From Galerina marginata (Eukaryota; Basidiomycota; Agaricomycetes; Agaricales; Galerinaceae), in the NCBI GenBank assembly GCA_023014335.1, contig JAECYW010000007.1, positions 2,728,001 through 2,792,000 on the forward strand: DNA of 64,000 bases. Reading direction: 5' to 3'. The translations under genes were made by a program, and so were the position numbers. This document shows positions 44,848 through 56,664 of this stretch, one piece after another. The notes beneath the pieces were generated by a model. The model was not told the origin of the DNA, made no database searches, and saw only the letters and a program-made list of their open reading frames with translations. Numbering within the stretch: position 1 is the stretch's first letter; the number at the start of each line of letters is the position of its first letter.

Positions 44848-46902
44848 ATGGCATCAATTGTGTTGACCCCCGACGAGCTTGGGACAATGTAGGTTCCTTG
44901 CAGTATAGAGCGAGCTCTGAAGTTGTTGTTGACGCCATACAGTGCAGGGCCTCTGGCAAGTACCGGCGACTACTTCTCCATCAGGCCAAGTCTAAAACGG
45001 CCTTAGCTTATAGGATACCTTCTGAACTGGGGCCTCTTTGGCGCTTTGTCAATGCAAGTCTGTGAGTACGGTCAATCAGTGAATGTGACCAACATCGATT
45101 TAAATGCATTCACCTTCAAAGACCTATATTATCTGGCCTTCCCAAATGATCGTGTGGGCTTCAAGGCAGCAGTATATGCGGCCTATCTGTTGGAGATGAC
45201 TCAAACGATCCTGTTCACGAGGAGCTCATTTCAGGCTTTCGCAACTGGATTCGGCAACCCCACGATACTGGACAAAATTGATTTCTTGTGGTTTTCTGTT
45301 CCCGTGATAAGTGGGCTAGGTAACACTCTATTTTATTGTGGCTCTCATCCTCCGACATCTGACTTTTTGCAGTCGCGTTTGTTGCACACTCCTTCTACGC
45401 CTATCGGATCGTGGTATTTTCCCAAAAGAAATACCTCCCAGGGTGTGTAATTCTGGTGCGGCATCCCGTTTATTCTGGGTACATTTTGTTCTCATGCATT
45501 TTTGATGCAGCTTGCTTGTCTTTCCTTTTCTGCTTCTATTGCTGTCGGCGTAGAAATGAAGGACGCTGAGTTCTTCACTCATTTTGTGAAGAAGGATTCC
45601 CTTGTCACTGTAGGAGTATGTTTTGCTTGATTATTTTATCTCGACGGATTACTCACAGTTTACTTGTGTTTTACAGATCTGGCAAGCCGGAAGCGCTGCT
45701 TGCGACGTGCTAATTGCAGCTTCCATGACACTCAGTAAAAACGGAAATTTTGCATTAGTCATGTAGTAGTCAGCGCAGTCAGGTAAAACTCATTTTCGAA
45801 AGTCAGCTTTTGTGCAGTGCTTGACTACAGCAGGACCATTGCCTCACTAGGCCTAACCGACAGTCGCGCCAAAGTCGCGCTTAAGTTGGGTAAGAAAAGT
45901 CAACTTTCCCACCAACCCCAATTTCAGGCACACTGGATTCCCAAGGAACGACAGGTGTGTGAACGCGTAGAGGATTTGCCTGACTAGCGCTGAATTTTGA
46001 ATGACTTCGACCGTCACAAGCAGTTTCAGGACCAGTTTTGAATTGCCAGATAGCTCAGCGAGGAGAAGGGCTATGACCTCCAATTTTTCGAAGATTGGAG
46101 CTAGGGATATCTTCTTGAATTTGGTATTTTTTCTGCATTGAAATAAAACCTGGGGAGTTCACTTTTTATCACATTTTTCTGCTTGCACAAAGTCTGACTT
46201 TTGGTCCTGACCGTAGCAAGACTAACGTGCGACTCTGTGACTTTCGCACGACTAATGCAAAATTTCTCTTTTTACTGAGCATGACATATTACGTCCGTGT
46301 CAACTTTCTAATGGTTCTGCGAAATACTTATTTTAGGCTCATTTAGCTAAAGTGCCATGACACTGAAATTCCAGAAACACAAGACCTCCTCACGAGAATC
46401 ATTCGATTGACTATAGAAACTGGATCCTTGACTGGTAAGCTTGTTCCCGATGGCTGTATAAACATTCCAAATTTCACTGCCTATGCTTACAGCTACTATC
46501 GCGATCATTACTCTTACCCTCACTTTCTTGACTGGTAAAAATTACTACCAAGCAAGTGTTGCAGTGCTAGGAAAGATGTATTCAAACTCGATGATGGTCG
46601 CATTCAATAGTCGTATGAGGATTAACAACGGGTCTAGCACGTCTTTCACGTTTCCAATTGCTTCTCAAGGCACACCAACACGCTTTGACATGGATCTTGA
46701 GCTGAATGGTCGGTCACTGGCGAAAGGGGTACTAATAACTCGTGAAGAGATTTCATTCCCGTCTCCGAGTGGGAGTTTGCAGGTAGGTTCATTATCTTTG
46801 ATCTCAAATACGGATTGTAGTTCTCACAGAAAGTAGGACAAGAAAAAAAATACTGAGGATGTTTACTGGACGGACCCATCTGACCAACTGTCTACCAAGT
46901 AA
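44848..46902 (+). pseudogene. DUF6534 membrane protein (copy 3), exon 7 cut by a MITE
   Basis: Exons: 44848-44888, 44943-44955, 45007-45061, 45122-45319, 45373-45455, 45511-45615, 45677-45730 | insertion | 46287-46292, 46347-46434, 46493-46782 and 46837-46902. Leaving out the element and one target copy gives 999 nt (332 residues) with the usual blocks (LLNWGLFGALSMQV, YYLAFPNDRVGFKAAVYAAYL, GSAACDVLIAASMT, IIRLTIETGSLT, KMYSNSMMVAFNSRM). The 549-bp MITE enters after ...AASMT and adds a TAG 14 codons later, so the protein would lose the last membrane helices. Exon 8 has KCHD where copies 1 and 5 have KRHD/KRRD. Intron 2 uses a GC donor (GCAAGT), as in copy 4. Otherwise all splice sites are intact, so the insertion is probably young. 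Confidence 0.85.
45731..46279. mobile_element. 549-bp MITE inserted in DUF6534 exon 7
   Basis: The ends are imperfect 30-bp inverted repeats: the left begins CTCAGTAAAAACGGAAATTT and the right is the reverse complement of CTCAGTAAAAAGAGAAATTT; both continue to GCATTAGTC. CATGACA lies on both sides (45724-45730 and 46280-46286), a 7-bp duplication of exon sequence. No transposase frame. Its termini differ from the foldback element at 4013-6752, although the duplication length is the same. Superfamily not assigned. Confidence 0.9.
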
Positions 46903-47599
46903 TAAGCTACATATGCATCCGTCTCTGGATCCTGTTCAGAGCTTGTAAATCTGTACCTATCTGTAACTTACACCTACCCGGGGATCTCTCAAATAGAAAA
47001 ATATTAATTGTAGCGGCTTAACACTGCGGGCATTGGCGCGCTTAAGTCTCAGCTATTTTTCGAAAATGTCAGCAGTTCTTTAAATTAGCAGGGAAGCTTT
47101 CAGCAGACTCGACTACTGGCGGTACATTAATAGGCTGAGCCTATCAAATTTAAGTAGACAATATGATGTTGGGACATAGTGTGACGCTGTTAACTTACTC
47201 AGGCGCGCTTAGACGCTGGCGAGCTGTTACACGGCGATTCAAGTTGGTTCAATTTTACCGGAAAATTGAGAGAAAAGGGATTGAAATCTAAGAGGCCTCG
47301 TGCAGGAGTTTAACATCTTAAATTCGTATTCGTTGAGAAAAACCTAATAACCGTAACTGCAGATCGAAATCTTGTTATTTAATACTACGCAACTGACTGC
47401 AGTCTGCAGCTGACCGCTCGTATTTGTCGTTTCGGACAGGTATTTAGGCGGCGTAATATTGAGCCCTGCCGTTGAATTTGCTGACGCTTGAAGTTGTAAA
47501 GCCTCAAAGTTGTTACCGTGATTGTGGAGGAGATTGAAATGATCGATCATGTGATCCCGCCTGTCAGAAAATTTACGTAACTGCTTGTCCATTCTGGGA
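46903..47599. other. Intergenic, no gene seen
   Basis: AT-rich spacer between DUF6534 copy 3 and a 2-kb repeat copy. A minus-strand frame at 47344-47661 has no recognisable domain. Confidence 0.35.
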
Positions 47600-49745
47600 T
47601 CCCCAATCCTCAACTCCTTTTTTGATCCTTTTGTAGCTGCTCGGCGAATGCTGTAGAACAACGAAACAACGAAACTCCATACTCATCAAGCTCAAAGTGA
47701 AAACTTCAAGTCCTCGACGCACAATGTTTTTGTTCAATCGGCGAATTCGAGTCAAAGGACGTCTCCACTTGGTATTCCCTGGTGAGTCGTCGACGTTGTT
47801 AGCTCTCCTTTCGTTAGTTTTTCTGACCCTCCGTTACTAGCTCCAGAATGAGTTGCGCGATCGATATTTCTCACATTTCTCATACAACCTATGTGTTGAT
47901 TTCTATTCCTTGCCAACTTCCTAAGCGGACGACATCGATTCGCAAAGAACTTATGCTGAGATTTTCTGCATGTTTTTGTATGGCTTGTCGCCCGGGTAGG
48001 CTCGCTTCTTCTTACTTTCCCCTCCACTTTTTATTATCTCCTTTCTTGCCGCTCAATTCTGATTCTTTTATGTTTGTTTCTTCAATCACTTCCCGACAAA
48101 ACTGGCTAACATCCCTTCTATCCAGTCTATCCGACCCTCTCTGGACACTCTAGCCAATGGTAGCCGCTACCCGCCCCCATCAGGAGCAAAACGAAGTGTT
48201 CCTTCCACTCGTCCACCTCTTTGTCAAGATTTTGCGGCGGATTTATCCTCATCGTTCAACATCCAATCCTCGTCCGTGAATGTATCACTTTCGATATCGA
48301 TTCTCTGATGTCATCCCCTCATCATGCGCACCAGCAGCACGTCGAACCTCTGGACACGTTTATGATCAAGCCATATAGATGCTGCTTTATACTCGACATT
48401 CCTTTCCCCTTTCCAATCAACTTTACCCTGCCTACATTCGCAGTATGCAATCCCTCTAACGACGAAGAAGTACGGGAAGAGGGAAACAGAGAGGAAGGAC
48501 AACTACCCATCAACTTTCCATGCGCCGCACTTTGCGAGCATTCGCTCCAGGGCCTACCTCGCTTGGGGTTTGGGTTGGCATTTCGTTCTTTTCGTTTCGA
48601 GAACGACAACTTCAACCTCGACTTTAACCTTTCACCCACACTCCTCCAGCTCAACGAACATGGCCCACGCCGCCGCCAACTTGAACGTGGATCGTTTTGT
48701 CCACCACGAGCGCAAATAATGTCTTGTTCCGACCCATACAGCCCACACCGCCAGCGGAGTGGTTTTTCTTCTTAGAGTTTCGTCCGGGCTTCCGACTATG
48801 GCCTCTTTGACCCGCTGGTGACGTGTTCGTCTTTGAGGCATACGAACACACCCCGCAGCCTCATGCTCAAGGCTTACCTGCCTCTGGAACATTCAACTCG
48901 GCTTATTGGGTCTACGTCGCCTACTTCTTGATGTTGGTCTGGAGAGAGCGGGTTTTGAACGACATGTCGGATGATGAGGATGAAAGGCAGGAGGCCGAGG
49001 GGTGAGGGCGACGATGGAAGGCAAAAGACCGTGACGGTGGCAGACGTTTTGACCTCAAAACTTGGAGTTCTGCGGCACCGGCAGGTGGGGAAGCCTGCGT
49101 GGAAGTGACCTCGTCATCGCCGTCCTAGGTCCCTTCAAACATTCGACGTTGAACAATTTCGTCGCGGACTCCGCCAGCAAACACATTGCCGATGAATTAT
49201 CAACTCCCTTACCGTGAATCATACCCCATCGTTCAAACCCACCAGTAGTGGCTCGATTTCTCACATGTTCGTAATAGACGAACGGAATAGGAACGTCAAT
49301 AAACGTCGTTTCGTTCATTCGATTACATCCTTCCCATCTCCATGTTTGCGATACCTTACCTCAGCTGCACTTTCCGCCTTGTCAACGTCCTGACCTTCAT
49401 TCGATCCGAACCCGGTGTTGATCCAAATGCTGCACTGAGACCGCCAGCCTTCACCCTCCGCATTCCTTTCGCTCCTGGTTATTAGGCGTCGCAACTAGAA
49501 TGACAGAACATGTCGTTCCAAATTTTCTCAAACGCATATACTCAGCGTCTGGCCTCCTTGGTGGCTTTTGTGGGGAGAGGTTTCTTTGATAGCGCGGGAA
49601 AGCTCGAAGGTCGTGGATTGGGTGGATGAGAAGGGCGGAAAGCGAAGAGGTTGGGGTGCTCTTGGCCGTGGAGGTGGCTGAACGTGAAAAGGAGGAGGAG
49701 GAGGCGAAGGAGGAGACAGACGGGTTGGCTGGCTGGCTAAAGCGT
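47600..49745. repeat. 2-kb decayed repeat family, copy 2
   Basis: Matches copies at 53.1 and 57.9 kb in order: GCTGTAGA..GAAACTCCATACTCATCAA near 47645, an intron-like GTGAGT...CTCCAG, CAAAACTGGCTAACATCC, CTATCCGACCCTCTCTGGAC near 48125, GCCAATGGTAGCCGCTAC near 48153, GGACACGTTTATGATCAAG near 48353, GGTTCGAT-like text near 49240 with CGACGAACGGAATA-type sequence near 49270, and CATATACTCAGCGTCTGG near 49537. Reading frames differ between copies and are broken, so it is called a decayed repeat, perhaps from an old gene or retroelement. Confidence 0.55.
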
Positions 49746-50089
49746 CTTCGTAGCTGGGAAGATGTATTCAAATTCCATGATGGCCTCGTTTAACAGCCAC
49801 ATGGAGATTGGACCGCACACTATTACCCTGATATCAAGGTCTTATGAGTTCCGGAGCGCAGTCAAGTTCTATGGACTGACGGCCCTTCCTGACCTGGACG
49901 TCGGATCGAGTCGCTCAGCGCACGAACGAGTGCAGAAAACTGGTTATGAGGTTTCGTTACCGCCGACGAGTGATATCACAGGTGTGTTTTTGAGTACCCC
50001 CATTCTAGTCTGCATTTCGAATGACACCTTGAACGAGGACTAGATACATACATAGTCTCACAGATTCTTGTCCCGAAATCAACTAGTCG
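49746..50089 (+). pseudogene. 3' fragment of a DUF6534 gene (copy fragment)
   Basis: From TAGCTGGGAAGATGTATTC onward, the sequence matches the 3' end of DUF6534 copy 5 at about 63298-63632: AGKMYSNSMMASFNSHMEIG, EFRSAVKFYG, RSAHERVQKTGYEVSLPPTS, then the last intron and a last-exon counterpart ending in CAACTAG at about 50087. Everything upstream of AGKMYSN (exons 1-8 and part of 9) is missing. The left border abuts the 2-kb repeat copy. A dead fragment carried here by duplication or recombination. Confidence 0.85.
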
Positions 50090-51122
50090 GTCTTCTGGAT
50101 TTGAACGGGGAGTGTTGGCTGTCTAATGCTATGGCTATGGAGTTGGAAAAAAATCGGGATGTAATTGTAAAATTTAGAACCTCGTTTTCATTGTTTTTGT
50201 TTCCTTTTCAAAGTGCCAAATCGAGAATGCCAGGCTGGCCATTTTCCACCGCGTTTTGCTTCTTAGATCACGACCGCACTCTCCCACTGAATCAATCACA
50301 CCTAAACCGGCCAATGCGTCCTTCCATTCAGGACAATGGTGGGGGCAGCCAACCGAAGATTGAATTAGAAGGAGTAGATCACCTCACTGGTTGTGCGTGA
50401 CCCCTAGGACTTCTGTGCAATTCGCATAGTTTAAGCCAGTCGCACTGAACAAGACTAGGACGGCGTCCCACTTTCGGCGTGCGTTATTGCAACTTTTTAC
50501 AAATCTCCAAAGAGACTTGACGAGAGTGGACGAAATTTCGTAACTAGAATCTTTATGTACCAATTCCAGCATCAATTTCTGATTCATGGTGCTTCGCGCT
50601 CGCTATTTTCGATTGTTCATGGGATGACCCATTTGATATGCTCCACCAACCCCTATAAAAACCTTTAATGATCGTTGATAGAACATCGAGTACAGTTTCG
50701 TAGTGTTCTATTTGAGAATACCTCGCCATTTGCAATCGCTAAGTAGTTGAATTGAGGATTTCCTGAAGGTCTGTATAATACTCTTTTGTTCTGGTGTCAT
50801 TTGTATTTTTAGGCAAATCTCGGTATGTCTTGTCTAGCCAAGCCTCCGAGGTTTGATGACGAATTTCTATGTAAAACGCCCAATTTGGACAAGATCATGA
50901 CGGCGCTAAATATACTTACCATGATGAGAAGGGAATATGCCCTTGAAACGCGCTGATATCTGTGTTCAATGTGAAGCTTCTATCTTTGCCCACTCAAGGG
51001 CCAGTTCCCGTCAGATCAGCTGAAGTGATTCTGACAGCGTGTATAGCCCAAGGCTAGTACTTAAAGCTGTCCGCGTAAGAAGTACCATAGTACTCTATCA
51101 AGTTACCTTATCATCCCCGCCA
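50090..51122. other. Intergenic; upstream part of the segmental duplication
   Basis: From about 50460 the text corresponds to 44315 onward, including TACCAATTC, then TTTCTGATTC and a GGGAT.CCC block. No gene. It includes the promoter of DUF6534 copy 4. Confidence 0.45.
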
Positions 51123-52606
51123 ATGACACCAACAGCGTTGAATCCCACCGAGCCTGGGACAATGTGGGTTCCTTGCAATTCAGAGAAAGCTCGCTGAAGT
51201 TATCGGCGTCATACAGTGCGGGTCCTTTGGCAAGTAACCACGACCACTTCTCCATAAAATCAAGACTAAAATGACCTTAGCTCGTCGGATACTTTCTGAA
51301 CTGGGGCCTTTTTGGCGTTTTGTCAATGCAAGTCTGTGAGTACAACCATTCAATAAATGTGTCCGACGTCGATTACGCTCATATTCATAGACTTATATTA
51401 TCTGGCTTTCCCAAACGATCGTGTGGGATTCAAGGCGATCGTATATGCAGCCTACTTGTTGGAGATGACTCAGACGACCCTTTTCACGAGGAGCTCATTT
51501 CGGATTTTCGCAACTGGATTTGGTAACCCCGCGATACTGGACGACATCGACATCCTGTGGTTTTCTGTTCCTATGCTAAGTGGGCTTGGTAACATTTTAT
51601 TTAACCGTGGCCGTTGCCCATCATTATCTGACCATTTCGTAGTCGCATTTGGTGTACATACTCTCTATACATATCGAATCGCTGTTATTTCCAAAAGAAA
51701 GTTTCTCCCCGGATGTGTATTTCTGGTGCGATATCCTTTTAATTTGGGTATATTGTTTTCACGCTTTCACGTAGCTTGCTTGTCTTGCCTTTTCTGCTTC
51801 TATTGCTGTCGGCGTAGAAATGAAGGATGCTAGATTTTTTAGTCATTTCGTGGACAAAGATTCCCTTATCACTGTAGGGGTATGTTTTTCTTGTTTTTTG
51901 TTTTTATCTCATCGTGGTCGCACTTCACTTGTATTTCACAGATATGGGAAGCGGGCAGCGCTGCCTGCGATGTGCTGATTGCAGCTTCTATGACTTATTA
52001 CGTCCGTTAATTCCCTAGGGGTATACCTAAGTACTCACCTTTAAACCAATTAGCTAAAGCACCAGGACACCGAAATCCAGGAGACGCAAGTCCTCCTCAC
52101 GAGAATCATTCGATTGACCATAGAGACCGGGTCCTTGACTGGTAAGGCTACTCCCAATGGCTGCAAAAACATTCTGAAATTGCTGTCTGTTTGTACAGCT
52201 GCTATCGTCATAATTTCTCTTACCCTCGCTTTCTTGCCTGGCAAAATTTATTATCCGACAAGTGTTTCAGTGCTAGGGAAGATGTATTCAAACTCGATGA
52301 TGGTCGCGTTCAATAGTCGCATGAGGATCAGTAACGGGTCCAACTCGGATTTCACACCTCCAATTGTTTCTCAGTGTCCACCGACGCGACTTGACCTGGA
52401 TATCGAGCTAAATGGTCGTTCTCTGGCAAAAGGGGTGTTAATAACTCGTGAAAGAATTTCGTTCCGGCCGGCAAGCGAGATTTCTGAGGTAGGTTTATCA
52501 TCTCTGAACTCAGATGTGGACCGTGGTTCTCACACAAGAGTAGGATAAGAAAATCTCCGAGGATAGTCACCGGGAAGACTTATTTAACCAGAGGTCTGCT
52601 AGGTAG
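51123..52606 (+). CDS. DUF6534 family multi-pass membrane protein (copy 4)
   Basis: Ten exons: 51123-51163, 51217-51229, 51281-51335, 51391-51588, 51643-51725, 51775-51879, 51942-52001, 52054-52141, 52199-52488 and 52544-52606, for 331 residues. Blocks: YFLNWGLFGVLSMQVY, YYLAFPNDRVGFKAIVYAAYLLEMTQTTLFTRSSF, DDIDILWFSVPMLSGLV, TYRIAVISKRK, ACLAFSASIAVGVEMKD, EAGSAACDVLIAASMTYY, RIIRLTIETGSLTAAIVI and KMYSNSMMVAFNSRMRI. It is the closest relative of copy 3: same exon sizes, same GC donor (GCAAGTAACC) at intron 2, and shared upstream sequence. Copy 4 has no MITE, so it is the intact partner of the duplicated pair. Function unknown beyond the family's predicted seven membrane helices. Confidence 0.9.
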
Positions 52607-53149
52607 CTACACTACTAGGTATGCAAGATTTTGGCAGCGGTCAAATTGGAGGCGCGCCGTTTGTATTTTGAATGTACCTTTTGCCGTCATTTATCAGGGC
52701 CCGGATTTCCGTTCACAGTTTGAAATTCTATACCCATTTGTAAATTGCGCCCGTCCTAGTAGCCTCGGAACGTCTGTAGCAATGGCATAAAATTTAACAT
52801 TAGCCTGGAAGGTTTGATATTTATGCACTGAATACAAAGGGGCAGTGAGAGCAGAGTGCCGGAGAGTCACTTCAAGTTGAAGCCGCGAGGCGTCCGTAAC
52901 GGTCATATTACACCATGACTGTCCTAAACAGTGTAGGTTATTTCCACAGGCAGATCGCCCTAAATTACAGCATTATTTGGCATGCATTACACGCATACTT
53001 AAGTGCCAGTCCTCATAAATTCACGTTCAACAATGGGAGGCGCGCCATTACCATATATGGTAGAGTATTTGGTGTCTCGTGACTTGGGGACCCGCGTCAC
53101 GTTAAATGAAAATCACGCCGGCCTATTTCCCGTTAACTTAACCGTTAAC
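52607..53149. other. Intergenic, no gene seen
   Basis: About 540 bp. The string GGAGGCGCGCCGTT/GGAGGCGCGCCATT occurs twice, near 52649 and 53036. Otherwise featureless. Confidence 0.35.
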
Positions 53150-55060
53150 ACCTCACTTCACCAAGGTTTTGCGGACACCCTCTTGTGTGACTGCTCAGCG
53201 AACAATTGCACGTGGCTTCACCTAGTAAGTGGTAGAAAACTTCGACGTTATTAACTCTCATTTCTTTAGTTTTTTCTCGCTAATTCTGCGTTTCTGGCTC
53301 CAGGATGAGTTGCGCTGTATGCGTTGTTCAGCAATGATCTACCAACACACCCGTCGAAGTCAATGCCGACCTTTAGGTGGACGATTTGCGGTTGACTCAT
53401 GCCAAGATTTGCTGCACATTGGTGCATGCTTGTTCGCCTGGTATGCTTTCTTCTCCTTAACTGCTCCTCTTCTTTTGGATCGTCTCGTTTTTTCTCCATT
53501 TTTTTACTTTATTCTCTTTTTTTTTTTTCGATCCCATCCCCGACATAACTGGCTAACACCGATTTCATCTAGTCTAATATCCGGCCCCTTACTGGACACT
53601 ACTGCCTGGTAGTCGTTATCTGCCCCCATCAACCGTGGAATCGGATATTCCTCCCACTCATCATGCCTCTTCGGCCGGATTTCGTGGCAGCTTTATCCTC
53701 AAAGTTCAACGTTCAGCATCCAACCTCGTCCATAACCTCATCACTTTCAATGTCAACTACCGCGCTACTATCCCCTCATTTGGCGCACGAGCAGAGCGTC
53801 GATCCTTTTTGGACACGTTCACGCTCAAATCATGTAACCCTACGACCTGTAGTTGCAGCCCTACCTTCTCCTGGACCGACTCCAACGCCGAGGAAGATCG
53901 CGAAGAGGGAAGAGAGAGGAAGGACGACGACCAATAGGCGCACCTCGCAACCACTGACATGCCCTCTACATCCGATGTCGTGATTTCGGGGTCGACTTTC
54001 GAAACGTCCAAGAGTTCATCGTTCAACCTCAATTTCAACCTTTCATCTAAGCTCGCCCAGCTGGAAGTCGAAGACCATGGCCCACGCCGCTGCCGACATG
54101 CATTGATTTGTCCACCACATACCACAAGCGCAAGCGATGTCGACGTCCGAACCATGCAGTCCACACCGCCAGCGGAACGACTTTGCTGCTTAGAGTCTCG
54201 TCCTGGCTTCCGACTTCGGCGTCTTTGACCCGCTGGTGACGTGTTCGTCATTGACGCATACGGACACACCTCACAGCCTCATGCCCAAGGCTCTCAAACG
54301 TCCAACTCGCCACTTCCCTATTGGTCGACGTTGTCTGCCTCTTGACGTTGCAATTGGTTTGGAGAGAGTGGGTTTGAGACGACACGTCGGACGATGAGGA
54401 TGAATGACAGAAGTCTGAGGGCGGAGGGCGGAGGCGACGATGGAAGGCAGAAGGCGGAGGGCAGACGTTTTTGACCTCAAAAGGGAACTGGGAGTTTTAA
54501 GGCAGCGGCGGATGGGGAAGCCCGGGTTGGCGTGAACTCGTCATCACCGTTCTAGGTCCCTTCAAACATTCGATGACATTGACCACAGTTTCGTGGCAGG
54601 CGCTGCCAGCAACGCATTACTAACAAATCATCAACTCCTTTACCGCGAATCATAGCCCATCGTTCATGCACACCAGCAGTGGTTCGATTTCTTATATGTT
54701 CATAATCGACGAACGGAATATGGACACCAATACGCTTCATTTCATTCGACTCGATCACACCCTTCCCATCTTCATTTTAGCGATATCATGTCTCAACTGC
54801 GGCGTCGAGTTCAAACCTTCCCTGCCCTCATGCATCGTCACTATGTGCATGTAGTGTCACCAACTCGACACGAACACTCGTCAAGGCACTTTTGGCCTGT
54901 CAACATCTTGACCTTCATCCGAATTCAACCCTCTGTCGACTCAGCCTCCTGCCTAAGACTGACTGCTTTGGCCAAGGCTTCTGCATTCCTTATCCTTATC
55001 CCTCCTGCCTCCTGGAGTGGGATATTGCTCGCAAGCTTTAATTTCTGGAGGGATAACCAA
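53150..55060. repeat. 2-kb decayed repeat family, copy 3
   Basis: Same order of blocks as copies 2 and 4: CTCAGCGAACAATTGC near 53193, GGCTCCAGGATGAGTTGCGC near 53300, CATAACTGGCTAACACC, TCTAGTCTAATATCCGG near 53568, ATCCTCAAAGTTCAACGTT, GGACACGTTCACGCTCAAATC near 53815 and TTATATGTTCATAATCGACG near 54690. A plus frame at 53635-53937 (LITFNVNY, DTFTLKS, TTC, SWTD) aligns loosely with one at 58456-58785 (LITFSVDY, DTFTLKS, TTC, SWAD). An ancestral coding exon is therefore possible. A MITE is inserted at its right end. Confidence 0.55.
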
Positions 55061-55065
55061 CATTA

Positions 55066-55595
55066 GGTGCCGTCAGAGTTGAGCTGCAGAATCTGCAGTT
55101 TCTGCAGTTTCGAGCTGCAGCTGCAGTTTGTGATTCGTCACAAATCATCACACCGCGTGAAAAGACGCGGCGTTTCGCTCGCCTCCCAGATTGGGCTGTG
55201 CCGTGGTCGGCTGACCCGCCTCAACATCCGAGATGTCGTCGGCGCTGTTTTCAGCGTCGTTGACCACAACTTTTCCCTTCTTCGTGTGTCCCTCTACGTA
55301 GGCCCTCTTGCAATTAAAAATGACAAAATATCTTATTTCCTTGCTATAAACCCTGACCCTTAAATGTGCTGAATCCACACTTCTTTTCGAGAAGATAGTG
55401 AAGCTCATCGTTGAGAACAGCGAGCGCGAACCCTAGGACTGGCGATGAGCTGGCACGACAGGTTTGGCAACGGTAACCAAACCCTACGCAGGTTTTTTTT
55501 GGGCGACACGTGCACAGCTTAGGTCATGTCACTTCTGCAGCTGCAGCTGAAAACTGCAGAAACTGCAGATTCTGCAGCTCAACTCTGACGGCACC
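55066..55595. mobile_element. Tc1/mariner-type MITE with PstI-site-rich inverted repeats
   Basis: A 530-bp element. The left end starts GGTGCCGTCAGAGTTGAGCT and continues with repeated CTGCAG; the right end is its reverse complement. At least 45 bp match perfectly at the tips. The dinucleotide TA flanks both sides (55064-55065 and 55596-55597), as expected for Tc1/mariner integration. No transposase frame. Each inverted repeat contains several CTGCAG palindromes (CTGCAGAATCTGCAG, TTTCTGCAGTTT, GCTGCAGCTGCAG). Confidence 0.88.
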
Positions 55596-55597
55596 TA

Positions 55598-56040
55598 TTG
55601 TCGTGCTCTTTTTTTTTCGCGAAGGTAGCATTTGTAATATCTGCAGTTGAGCTTGGGCTTGATTTCTTGGACGTCCATTCCCACCAAGAATCAGTGGTAC
55701 GTGGGTTCTCAAGTTTGATTTGAGCAACGAGCCAGACTCCCCAATACGCAGTTGCCTTTATTTTTCGACCATGCGGCATCAAATGAATTACCTGAATATA
55801 CGTTCTCATTCCATAATTCAAGAGTCAGTGTGACAAAAAAACTGTTTTACGCTCCAAGGATATTGCAATTATCCACCAATCCATTTATTGACACAGCTGA
55901 GTGGTAAAGCTGTTGTTTAATCTTAAAACTGGGTCGTACTAGAACTACCAAAAAAGAGTTCCACAACTGAAGCGTGAACTAGACCTGGAAGCAACTCAAC
56001 GGCTGGGTACAAAGATAAATCTATGGAACGTGTAAATATA
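55598..56040. other. Short spacer, possible minus-strand exon remnant
   Basis: A minus-strand frame from about 55805 to 55580 reads YIQVIHLMPHGRKIKATAYWGVWLVAQI. It looks protein-like, but it has no clear start and runs into the MITE. Possibly an exon truncated by the insertion. Confidence 0.25.
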
Positions 56041-56664
56041 CTAAACCGGAAGGATATAGGCAGCGACTCCTTCATCGTTGTAATTGAGTCTCTCGATTGC
56101 ACTGTCCCTTTCGGTCGCCACCTGGGTGTAAAAATGGTCGACAACTATCGAGTTGTACATGCGGTAAAGTGGGATTCCTCCACAGGTGCTGTCGGTATAG
56201 ACATACCCCGAAATTCCTTCATATGTGTATCCATCGCCGATGGCCGCCTTTACCTCGGGCGCGGAAGTGGTGTAAAAATGATCCCCGGCGGCAGCCTTGT
56301 TAAGACGGTAGAGGGGCACGGTGAGAGATCCTTGAACAGGGAAGATATTGCCAATGATACTCTCTAGGTCGTATCCAAGCCCATTCATCGCATTCACCAT
56401 TTCAGTGACGTTGGTGGTGTAGAAATGGTCTGTGGCATTTGCACTGAAGGCACGCAGGAAGGCAAAGACAGTGCTCGGGTCTCCACAGGTGCGTTGAAAT
56501 AGCTAGGAGGATTGTAACTATATTAAAACATGGTGAAATGGTAATGGTGTAAACTGACATACCTCATTATTATCGCTGGCATCGGCAGGTACGACTACTA
56601 CGCCGGCAACGAAGGTAGTAATGCCAATGAAGAGAGAAGAAACGAAGGACAGTTTGAACTGCAT
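56041..56664 (-). CDS. Secreted DUF5648 repeat protein
   Basis: Two exons, 56664-56563 and 56502-56041, joined in phase 0 (GTATGT donor, CTAG acceptor), 187 residues. Exon 1 is almost only a signal peptide (MQFKLSFVSSLFIGITTFVA). Exon 2 holds about three DUF5648-type units, each with an aromatic/Arg strand and a DHFYTT motif: FLRAFSANATDHFYTT, VPLYRLNKAAAGDHFYTT and IPLYRMYNSIVVDHFYTQ, followed by GYTYEGISGYVY and YNDEGVAAYIL. DUF5648 occurs in secreted fungal and bacterial proteins as an accessory repeat of unknown, possibly binding, function. The protein has no catalytic domain. Cys residues in TCGDPS and STCGG may pair. Confidence 0.9.

Noticed and set aside
53757..54269. Minus-strand frame of 170 codons with similarity to 48651-48892 minus.
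   Set aside because: The similarity is explained by the DNA repeat; neither copy has a start context, splice sites or a domain.
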